From: Chitinophaga pinensis
GTDB taxonomy: Bacteria; Bacteroidota; Bacteroidia; Chitinophagales; Chitinophagaceae
Direction of reading: 5' to 3'
Assembly (NCBI GenBank): GCA_945872805.1
Contig: CAMCBE010000153.1
Span: forward strand, 1-5,593
Length of the DNA: 5,593 nucleotides
The notes under the pieces were generated by a model, which was not told where the DNA came from, ran no database searches, and worked only from the letters and a program-made list of their open reading frames with translations. The position numbers and the translations under genes were made by a program. Each line of letters begins with the position of its first letter. Within the stretch, counting starts at the first letter, position 1. Positions 1 through 5,593 of the stretch are shown here, in pieces.

Positions 1-503
1 AGCAAAATAAAAAATTTATTGATTATACAACAGCATTGTCAAAAGAAACGGGAATTCCAATTCTGCATGAAACACATAGGGGTAGAATGTTATTCGCATC
101 ACACATCACTCGAAATTTTATTGAAAAATGTCCTGACCTAAGATTGACATTAGATATTTCTCACTGGTGTGCTGTTCATGAAAGTTTATTGGCAGACCAA
201 AAAGAATCTGTTCGTTTAGCCTTGAGTAGAACAGAACATATTCATGCGCGTATAGGACATCCAGAAGGTCCACAAGTGAATGATCCACGTGCACCTGAAT
301 GGAATGAGGTAGTAAAGCAACATTTTGAATGGTGGGATAAAGTAGTTGAACGAAAAAAAGCCAATGGAGAGCGAATGACATTCTTAACCGAATTTGGACC
401 GCCAGATTACATGCCAACCATGCCCTATACAAAACAGCCACTTGGTGATCAATGGGCTATCAATGTGCATATGTTGAATCTTTTGAGAAAACGCTACGCT
501 TGA
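1..503 (+). CDS. Sugar phosphate isomerase/epimerase family protein (TIM barrel), 3' part
   Basis: This is the C-terminal part (about 166 residues) of a xylose isomerase-like TIM barrel protein. The frame is open from base 3 back to the left edge, so the TTG at 36 is internal and the true start lies outside the window. The metal-site pattern of the family is visible: Glu in HETHRGR (codon 69-71), Asp and His in the DISHW motif (153-155 and 162-164), a His/Arg cluster HIHAR (237-251) and the closing Glu in TEFGP (390-392). In this family these residues bind a divalent metal and an enediolate intermediate during ketose/aldose isomerisation or epimerisation. The substrate cannot be told from the fragment. 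The stop is 22 bases before the next start on the same strand, suggesting an operon with the cytochrome gene. The family call is firm; the exact reaction is unknown. Confidence 0.85.
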   Translation, partial: QNKKFIDYTTALSKETGIPILHETHRGRMLFASHITRNFIEKCPDLRLTLDISHWCAVHESLLADQKESVRLALSRTEHIHARIGHPEGPQVNDPRAPEWNEVVKQHFEWWDKVVERKKANGERMTFLTEFGPPDYMPTMPYTKQPLGDQWAINVHMLNLLRKRYA

Positions 504-525
504 TGTTAACCCGTGAATATTGATT

Positions 526-1944
526 ATGGCCACTTTATTAATGATTGATTTTGTGCAGTTGATTGGACGCCTACACCCTTTGTTAGTCCATCTCCCTATA
601 GGTATTTTACTTTTTACAGCATTATTGAGATTGTTTCTAAAACAAGAAAAACGTAATGCAATTCAGTATGCGATCAACATTGCGTTGTTTTGGGGAACAA
701 TTGGTGCAGTGGGTTCAGTTGTTAGCGGATATCTTTTGTCGCAATCTGGTGAATATGACGAATCAATGGTTTCATCACATCAGTGGTTTGGTATTTCGGT
801 AGCTATTGTTTCTGGTTTAGCATATTTTCTTAATAAAAAGCAACATGCATATACAAAATTATTCATGGCATTGCTGGTTGTATTGATTTTCATTACAGGC
901 CACCTCGGTGGTTCATTAACACATGGTTCTGATTACCTAACTGAGGTTGCTCTTGGTGCTCCCAAAGAAAAAATAGATACACGAAAGGCGATACCCAATA
1001 TAGAGGAAGCTATAGTATATACAGACCTCATCAAACCTATTCTTCAGGCTAATTGCTACGATTGCCATGGCCCCAATAAGCAAAAAGCAAAGTTGCGATT
1101 GGATATGCCTGATTATATTCTAAAAGGCAGTAAAGACGGTACGATTATTGACCCAAAACATGTTGAAGAATGCGCTTTCATCAAACGTTTATTCTTGCCA
1201 CTCGAGAATAAAGATCATATGCCTCCCAAAGAAAAACCTCAATTATCTAAACAAGATTTAGAGCTATTGAAATGGTGGGTGAGTAGTGGTGCTGATTTTA
1301 GCCAAAAAGTTAAAGAAATTAACCAGACAGCTACTATTAAACCGGTGCTCTTAGCCTTGCAAACGGGAACTAATGTTGAAAAGGAACAAACAACATTCAT
1401 CCCATCTGCTCCAGTTTCTCAAGCAGACCCAGAACGAGTAAGAGAAATTGAGTCAAAAGGGATTGCTGTATTCCCAGTTTCTCAGTCAACAAATTATCTA
1501 TCGGTAAACTTCCTTGCAGTAGATACATTTTCAAGTAAGTCTTTATCTATATTAACTCCCATATCAAAACAATTGATCTGGTTAAAATTGAGCAATACTC
1601 CTGTTGCAGATGCTGATCTTAAAATCATTTCCGGACTGTCTTCAATTACTAGACTATCGCTAGATCGAACCTCAATATCTGATGCTGGATTAGCGTACTT
1701 GAAAAACAATACGTCACTTGAATACCTTAATCTGGTAGGAACAAAAGTTACAGTAAGTGGACTTAAGCAATTGACTAAATTGAAAAATTTAAAGCAGATA
1801 TATTTATTTCAATCTGGAATTTCTGCGGATCAATTGAAGGAAATAAAAAATATTTTTCCCAATGCCTATTTAGATTCTGGTGGCTATAAAGTGCCTACTA
1901 TCAAAGGGGATACAACGGAGAAGAAAACAGTAAATGATGATTAG
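526..1944 (+). CDS. Membrane-anchored c-type cytochrome: DUF2231-like TM domain, PSCyt1-type cytochrome, LRR
   Basis: The gene encodes 472 residues from the ATG at 526; an in-frame TTG at 520 and an ATG at 541 are alternatives. Residues 17-37, 47-71, 85-102 and 110-126 look like four membrane helices; the first contains HPLLVHLPIG, as in DUF2231 proteins. A planctomycete-type cytochrome c domain follows, with one heme site CYDCH (C177, C180, H181) and the distal ligand candidate M232 in HMPP, closing with WWVSSGADF. After a linker, residues about 350-445 form four leucine-rich repeats of about 24 residues (LKLSNT, LSLDRT, LNLVGT, IYLFQS cores), with a degenerate fifth just before. Heme attachment implies that the cytochrome and repeats lie in the periplasm. 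Related proteins are often labelled 'ribonuclease inhibitor' because of the repeats, which is misleading. An electron-transfer or sensing role tied to sugar metabolism is inference; the domain order is directly visible. Confidence 0.88.
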   Translation: MATLLMIDFVQLIGRLHPLLVHLPIGILLFTALLRLFLKQEKRNAIQYAINIALFWGTIGAVGSVVSGYLLSQSGEYDESMVSSHQWFGISVAIVSGLAYFLNKKQHAYTKLFMALLVVLIFITGHLGGSLTHGSDYLTEVALGAPKEKIDTRKAIPNIEEAIVYTDLIKPILQANCYDCHGPNKQKAKLRLDMPDYILKGSKDGTIIDPKHVEECAFIKRLFLPLENKDHMPPKEKPQLSKQDLELLKWWVSSGADFSQKVKEINQTATIKPVLLALQTGTNVEKEQTTFIPSAPVSQADPERVREIESKGIAVFPVSQSTNYLSVNFLAVDTFSSKSLSILTPISKQLIWLKLSNTPVADADLKIISGLSSITRLSLDRTSISDAGLAYLKNNTSLEYLNLVGTKVTVSGLKQLTKLKNLKQIYLFQSGISADQLKEIKNIFPNAYLDSGGYKVPTIKGDTTEKKTVNDD

Positions 1945-1994
1945 TTCTTTAGCCTTTCAGTAAATCTATGCATCATCAGTCCCTTATTATTTTT

Positions 1995-3122
1995 CTATTT
2001 AAATCTACTTAATCGAAAAGGGGACAAGTCAAATTCAAGTGGTTTACCCGTAGCCATATCTGAGATTATTTCACCGATAACACTCGAAAATTTAAATCCA
2101 TGGCCTGAGCACGGACTTGCAATGATGATATTGCTGTTGGAAGGGTGATAGTCAATAATAAAATCATCATCAGGCGTATTGGTATACATGCATACGCTTG
2201 AATTTATATAGGTTGAATCTGCATTGAAATATAATTTTATCAAGGACTTCATGGTGTTTATTTCATCATTCGTTACTTCCCTGTTTAACTTATTGGGATC
2301 GGCATTTTCCCCCTTATCGTGTAATGCAATTTTGAAACCATTTCCTAAATCAGGAAAACCATAAAAGTGTTCATTGGTATCGGTATTCCAAATATAAATT
2401 GGAAAACTAGGTATGGAAAAATTGCTTACGTGTTCTGTATTCAACTTAAACCAAAATAAAACTTGTCGACTCACCTGTAGAGGGATTGTTAAATCTGCAA
2501 TTAATTCCTTAATCCATGCACCAGTACTTATGATTAGTTTGTGTGAAGTATAGGTGGCTTTGTCTGTGACTACCTTAATTTCAGTTGAATCGTGTTTAAT
2601 TTCACTCACTACTTCTTCAAATCTGAATGTAGTTGTTTCTCCTTGTGCTAATGATAAATAAGCATCTATACATCGCTCAGGGAATAGAATACCAGCATTT
2701 TTTTCATAAACTCCATAGGTTTCCTTAGCCGGATGAAAAGCCGGAAATTTGTTTTTTATTTCTGTGCTAGTTAGTAATTCGCAGGTCAGATTATTGATGC
2801 GAGCACTTTCTAAGGTTCCCGTAACCACATGACTGTCTCTTTTTCCAAGCATTAGTCCACCCGTTTTAATCAACAGTTCTTTTCCGCTTGCTATTTCTAT
2901 GTTTGTCCAAAGCTGGTATGCTCTTTGTAAAAGTGGCACATAAATTGGATTTTCAAAATAGGCCTCCCTAATAACCCTTGTTTGTCCGTGTGATGAGCCT
3001 TTATCATGTGGTGGATGAAAACGATCTAACACCAAGACCTTCTTTCCTGTTTTGGAAAGATGATAAGCCGTGGAACTGCCAAATGCACCTGCTCCAATTA
3101 CTATGATGTCAAAATCGGGCAT
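1995..3122 (-). CDS. FAD-dependent amine oxidase, monomeric sarcosine oxidase / N-methyltryptophan oxidase type
   Basis: This 375-residue protein is close to the usual length of monomeric sarcosine oxidases. The start at 3122 places the Rossmann motif GAGAFG at residues 10-15, with the ribose-binding acidic residue at D33, as expected. Residues known in the Bacillus enzyme are present at nearly the same numbers: H45, T48, R49 and R52 in SSHGQTRVIR; K264 (the oxygen-activating Lys, K265 there) and H268 in FKIALH; C311 in SVCMYT, the covalent flavin attachment Cys (C315 there); and K344 in SGHGFK. The family oxidises N-methyl amino acids, for example sarcosine plus O2 and water to glycine, formaldehyde and H2O2. 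There is no signal peptide, so it is cytoplasmic. No heterotetrameric sox genes or one-carbon genes adjoin it. The substrate may be sarcosine, N-methyltryptophan, pipecolate or another secondary amine; the family is certain, the substrate is not. Confidence 0.93.
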   Translation of the reverse strand: MPDFDIIVIGAGAFGSSTAYHLSKTGKKVLVLDRFHPPHDKGSSHGQTRVIREAYFENPIYVPLLQRAYQLWTNIEIASGKELLIKTGGLMLGKRDSHVVTGTLESARINNLTCELLTSTEIKNKFPAFHPAKETYGVYEKNAGILFPERCIDAYLSLAQGETTTFRFEEVVSEIKHDSTEIKVVTDKATYTSHKLIISTGAWIKELIADLTIPLQVSRQVLFWFKLNTEHVSNFSIPSFPIYIWNTDTNEHFYGFPDLGNGFKIALHDKGENADPNKLNREVTNDEINTMKSLIKLYFNADSTYINSSVCMYTNTPDDDFIIDYHPSNSNIIIASPCSGHGFKFSSVIGEIISDMATGKPLEFDLSPFRLSRFK

Positions 3123-3222
3123 GGGAAACAGATTTTAGTATAATAAGTGAAAGATATCAATTTTAACAAAAATATGCGTTCAAATGAAATGATATCTCGA
3201 ATCATTTAGTAAAATTTGTATC
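3123..3222. promoter_or_regulatory. Divergent intergenic promoter region between the oxidase and M48 genes
   Basis: This is the only divergent spacer in the window, so the promoters of both flanking genes should lie here. On the minus strand, 3167-3174 reads TATTTTTG, matching the Bacteroidota -7 consensus TAnnTTTG about 45 bases upstream of the oxidase ATG. No TTTG sits at the expected -33 position, so the call is weak. No comparable element was found for the plus-strand gene. No Shine-Dalgarno sequence precedes either start, which is normal for this phylum. Confidence 0.35.
3152..3197. repeat. 8-bp inverted repeat AGATATCA/TGATATCT with a 30-base spacer
   Basis: AGATATCA at 3152-3159 is mirrored by TGATATCT at 3190-3197. 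Both arms contain the palindrome GATATC, so the arms also read as direct copies of that hexamer with centres 38 bases apart. The weak minus-strand -7 element lies between them. The placement would fit an operator for a dimeric regulator acting on the oxidase gene, but in AT-rich spacer DNA a chance match of this size is quite possible. Confidence 0.35.
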
Positions 3223-4036
3223 ATGAGTAATTCAAGAGCTATATTAGTTTCTTTCTTTTTATGTGCGTTGTTGTTTGCTATATCATGTTCCAAAAATACA
3301 TTGACGGGAAAATCTCAACTTTCTTTCATTCCAGAGAAAGATATGCAGTCGATGTCTTATACTCAGTATAAAGATTTTTTAAAAACCCATCAAGTATTAT
3401 CACCTCAAAAAGATGCCAATGCTGCTATGGTTCAAAAAGTAGGGGCAAGGATAACAAAAGCGATTGAGCGGTATTTCAAGAACAACAACAACAGTGGAGC
3501 ATTAACTGGGTATAACTGGGAATATAATTTAGTAAATGATAAATTAGTTAATGCATGGTGCATGCCTGGTGGTAAAATAGTAGTGTATACGGGTATCCTG
3601 CCCATTACGCAGAATGAAAATGCCTTGGCTGTAGTACTAGGACATGAAGTTTCACATGCATTGTTACAGCACGGCACTCAGCGCATGAGTCAATCCATGA
3701 TCCAGCAAGTAGGTGGGGTAGCTCTTTCCGTGGCGATGTCAAATAAGCCAGCTGAAACGCAGGACATGTTTTTAAGAGCATACGGCATAGGTTCAACCGT
3801 CGGGTTCATGTTACCCTTTTCCCGAGCATGAATTGGAGGCTGACCAGTATGGATTGATATGGACGGTCATGGCAGGTTATGACCCAAATGAAGCTTTAGC
3901 TTTTTGGGATCGAATGGAAAAAAGTAGCAACGGGAATACTCCACCAGCCTTTTTAAGTACACACCCATCTGATGTAAAACGCAAAGAAAAAATTAAATCT
4001 TTCTTACCCGAAGCGATCAAGTATAAGGGAAAGTGA
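3223..4036 (+). pseudogene. M48 family metallopeptidase lipoprotein (LoiP-like), frameshifted
   Basis: Two consecutive reading frames encode one M48 peptidase. The first (3223-3831, 202 residues) starts with a lipoprotein-like signal (hydrophobic residues 6-21, Cys at 22 in AISC, a slightly atypical lipobox), then the CSKNTLTGKSQLS segment typical of LoiP-type proteins, and the zinc motif HEVSH at residues 141-145. It ends just after LPFSRA. Homology resumes in the +1 frame from 3827 with HELEADQYG, then AGYDPNEA and FLSTHPSD, and stops at 4036. The Glu that should be the third zinc ligand (codon 3830-3832) lies beyond the break, so the unrepaired first product would lack a complete zinc site. 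Joined, the protein would be about 270 residues, normal for the family. Such proteins are envelope-located quality-control proteases. A sequencing or assembly indel, a true pseudogene, or a recoding event are all possible; the first two are likelier. Confidence 0.85.
3791..3831 (+). other. Frameshift interval in the M48 gene
   Basis: The upstream frame ends at TGA 3829-3831, and the downstream frame is open back to a TAG at 3788-3790, so the break must lie in this overlap. Family resemblance (LPFSR followed by one residue and then HE) puts it at about 3822-3827. Restoring two bases after CGA at 3823-3825 gives PFSR-x-HELEAD, the best family fit. Removing one base from the TTTTCCC stretch (3817-3823) also restores the frame but loses one residue of the motif. 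Confidence 0.75.
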
Positions 4037-4043
4037 GCATGAT

Positions 4044-5593
4044 TTAATTGTCGCCCATTTCCATAATGAGCTCAAAAATCTTCTCATACTCAAGCTCAGA
4101 GGCTGCTAGCTCTTGAACTATCGAATTGTATTTCTGTTCAGCATCCTGAAATTTAAGTTTATCAGAATAGATCTCCTGATTGGAGAGCGCTAATTCACTT
4201 TTGTTTTTTTCTTGCTTTAGTCTAGATATAGTAGTTTCAAGTTCTTCGAATTGACGTTGAAGCTTCTTTTTTTCCTTCTGTTTTTCTTTATCTATTATCG
4301 GGTTGTTTTTAGGAGCAACTGGAATAGTTTCTTCAGCTGGACTTACTTTTTTTTTATCAGGTTGTTGTGCTGATTTTTTATTGTTGTTAGTTGAATCTGC
4401 TTGTTTAGCTTGTTTTTCCATTCGTTCTTTCCAGGATACCCATTCTTCGTAACCTGCTTTAAACTCAACTATTTTGCCATCAACAATTTCCCATATTTTA
4501 TTGGCAGTTTTGGAAATGAAATAACGGTCATGGCTTACTAGGATTAAACTTCCATCATATTTGTCCAATGCATCAGCTAAAAGATCTACAGAGTGCATGT
4601 CCAAGTGGTTCGTAGGTTCATCCAGCATCAGAAAATTTGATTTGCTGATGATGGTTTTGGCAAGTGCAACTCGTGCTTTTTCTCCTCCACTCAATACACG
4701 AATACGCTTGTCTGCATCATCACCACTGAATAGGAAACAGCCTAATACTGTTCTCAGTTCAAGGTCTGTTTTTTTACTACCTGCTGTTTGCAACTCTTCA
4801 ATAAGGGTATTATCAAGTTTTAAGTGTTCCAACTGATGCTGTGCATAGAAGCTCTCATCTACATTATGTCCCCAAATGCGTTCTCCATCAAACGTTTCTC
4901 GGTCAGCAATAATTCGTAGTAAAGTTGATTTCCCTTTTCCATTTGCACCAATTAAGGCTATTTTATCACCACGTTCAATTTCAGCATGGGCCATGTCGAG
5001 AATTTCAATCGGACCAAACGCTTTATTTACCTCTTTTAGGGTACAAATAATTTTTCCAGGTACTTTTTCTATGCTAAAATTAATCTTCATGCTTGGGCGT
5101 TCAATAGAGGCTTCCTCTACACGATCAATTTTGTCTAATCTTTTTTGAACACTTTGTGCCTGTGCTGCTTTTGATGCTTTCGCCTTGAATCGCTCTATGA
5201 AACGTTCTTGTTGTCTAATGAAATCTTGTTGATTGTCAAAAGCGCGTTGCTGTAATTCAAGCCGAACCTCTTTTTCTTGCTCATAGAATGAATAATTACC
5301 TGAATAAATGTGGAGTTTTCGTTGGTATAACTCAACAATCTTGTTCACCATTCTATTCAGAAAATATTTGTCATGGCTTACTATAATAACTGCACCCTGA
5401 TAATGAATCAGGTATTTTTCTAACCATTCAATCGAAGGTAGATCTAAGTGGTTTGTAGGTTCATCCAGCATCAACAAGTCGGGCTTCATAAGAATCATCT
5501 TAGCAAGCAATACCCTCATTCTCCATCCACCACTGAATTCCTTGTATGGCCTAACAATATCTTCTTGCTTGAATCCTAGTCCATGCAATACAT
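4044..5593 (-). CDS. ABC-F family ATPase, YheS-like, 5' end beyond the window
   Basis: The frame is open to the right edge (the codon at 5589-5591 is coding), so the N-terminus and the first Walker A motif are outside the window; about 515 residues are visible. In order: signature FSGGW (5523-5537) and Walker B LMLDEPTNHLD (5442-5474) of the first ATPase domain, followed by an SHD H-switch; a charged inter-domain linker with RFKAKASKAAQAQ; the second Walker A GANGKGKST (4923-4949), FYAQHQLEHL, signature LSGGE (4680-4694), Walker B (4599-4631) and SHDRYF; then a Lys/Gln-rich linker and a C-terminal coiled coil (about 4044-4300). There are no membrane segments, so it is cytoplasmic. ABC-F proteins bind the ribosomal E site and act on stalled or initiating ribosomes. 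The layout and the HGLGF, GGWRMR and AQHQLE motifs resemble E. coli YheS more than EttA or Uup. It converges on the M48 gene with a 7-base gap. Confidence 0.93.
   Translation of the reverse strand, partial: VLHGLGFKQEDIVRPYKEFSGGWRMRVLLAKMILMKPDLLMLDEPTNHLDLPSIEWLEKYLIHYQGAVIIVSHDKYFLNRMVNKIVELYQRKLHIYSGNYSFYEQEKEVRLELQQRAFDNQQDFIRQQERFIERFKAKASKAAQAQSVQKRLDKIDRVEEASIERPSMKINFSIEKVPGKIICTLKEVNKAFGPIEILDMAHAEIERGDKIALIGANGKGKSTLLRIIADRETFDGERIWGHNVDESFYAQHQLEHLKLDNTLIEELQTAGSKKTDLELRTVLGCFLFSGDDADKRIRVLSGGEKARVALAKTIISKSNFLMLDEPTNHLDMHSVDLLADALDKYDGSLILVSHDRYFISKTANKIWEIVDGKIVEFKAGYEEWVSWKERMEKQAKQADSTNNNKKSAQQPDKKKVSPAEETIPVAPKNNPIIDKEKQKEKKKLQRQFEELETTISRLKQEKNKSELALSNQEIYSDKLKFQDAEQKYNSIVQELAASELEYEKIFELIMEMGDN
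4347..4355 (-). repeat. A9 homopolymer in the ABC-F coding strand
   Basis: The coding strand reads nine A residues, encoding three Lys in PDKKKVSP within the linker before the C-terminal coiled coil. Losing one A gives an immediate TAA, and gaining one gives TGA after five further codons, so either slip would end the protein before the coiled coil. Confidence 0.7.
4603..4630. repeat. Copy 2 of a 28-base internal direct repeat (second Walker B)
   Basis: This segment encodes most of the second Walker B/D-loop motif and matches 5446-5473 at 27 of 28 bases; the sole difference is C at 4611 versus T at 5454. Confidence 0.9.
5446..5473. repeat. Copy 1 of a 28-base internal direct repeat (first Walker B)
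   Basis: This segment encodes the matching motif of the first ATPase domain, 843 bases from its partner at 4603-4630. The protein motif is conserved across ABC-F domains, but the codon choice is also shared almost entirely. Confidence 0.9.

Noticed and set aside
1935..1990. Possible bidirectional terminator between the convergent cytochrome and oxidase genes (TGATGAT 1935-1941 with ATCATCA 1972-1978, then a T-rich stretch).
   Set aside because: The stem is only 7 bp, weak in G+C, with a 30-base loop, and one arm lies in the last codons of the cytochrome gene.
3209..3218. TAAAATTTG just upstream of the M48 start as a -7 promoter element.
   Set aside because: The spacing between TA and TTTG is three bases rather than two, and it lies so close to the ATG that the transcript would be nearly leaderless.
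3481..3492. (AAC)4 trinucleotide run in the M48 gene.
   Set aside because: It encodes a short Asn stretch in a variable loop; four units is too short to argue for phase variation, and changes would stay in frame.
3815..3831. Programmed +1 frameshift at TTTTCCCGA in the M48 gene.
   Set aside because: No recognised slippery motif of the prfB type is present, and M48 peptidases are not known to be recoded; a simple indel explains the data better.
3833..4036. The downstream M48 frame as an independent small gene starting at TTG 3833.
   Set aside because: The matching sequence begins before the TTG (the His-Glu codons at 3827-3832) and continues the upstream peptidase, so it is a fragment and not a separate gene.
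4561..5148. Plus-strand open frames opposite the ABC-F gene (4561-4836 and 4876-5148).
   Set aside because: They lie inside a strongly supported ABC-F coding region, and their translations show no family-like motifs; they are shadows of the opposite strand.

Overview
The window is AT-rich (by eye, under 40% G+C), has no convincing Shine-Dalgarno sequences, and carries protein types common in Bacteroidota (a DUF2231-cytochrome-LRR fusion, a LoiP-like M48 lipoprotein, a YheS-like ABC-F protein). I infer a member of the Bacteroidota, perhaps of the Chitinophagia/Cytophagia type. This placement rests on protein style and was not tested by a search.

Layout from left to right. (1) The 3' part of a sugar phosphate isomerase/epimerase (TIM barrel) gene runs in from the left edge. 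(2) After a 22-base gap on the same strand comes a membrane-anchored c-type cytochrome with a DUF2231-like four-helix N-terminus, a planctomycete-type cytochrome domain and C-terminal leucine-rich repeats; the two are probably co-transcribed. (3) Convergent to these, on the minus strand, is a complete monomeric sarcosine oxidase-type flavoenzyme with all the recognised catalytic residues. (4) A 100-base divergent spacer holds an 8-bp inverted repeat and a weak Bacteroidota-like -7 element. (5) On the plus strand follows an M48 metallopeptidase lipoprotein whose frame is broken between the HEXXH motif and the third zinc ligand. (6) Tail to tail with it, 7 bases away, is the minus-strand gene of a YheS-like ABC-F ATPase, which runs off the right edge before its first Walker A motif.

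The genes do not form one obvious pathway. The isomerase/cytochrome pair resembles the sugar-linked cytochrome loci of Bacteroidota and Planctomycetes and may take part in periplasmic oxidation or sensing. The oxidase, the peptidase and the ABC-F protein look like independent housekeeping or accessory genes. I see no RNA gene, mobile element, CRISPR array or convincing terminator, and no clear sign of an undescribed multi-gene system. The points most worth a second look are the broken peptidase frame, the cytochrome fusion, and two sequence-level oddities in the ABC-F gene: a 28-base near-identical internal repeat and an A9 run whose slippage would remove the C-terminal coiled coil.
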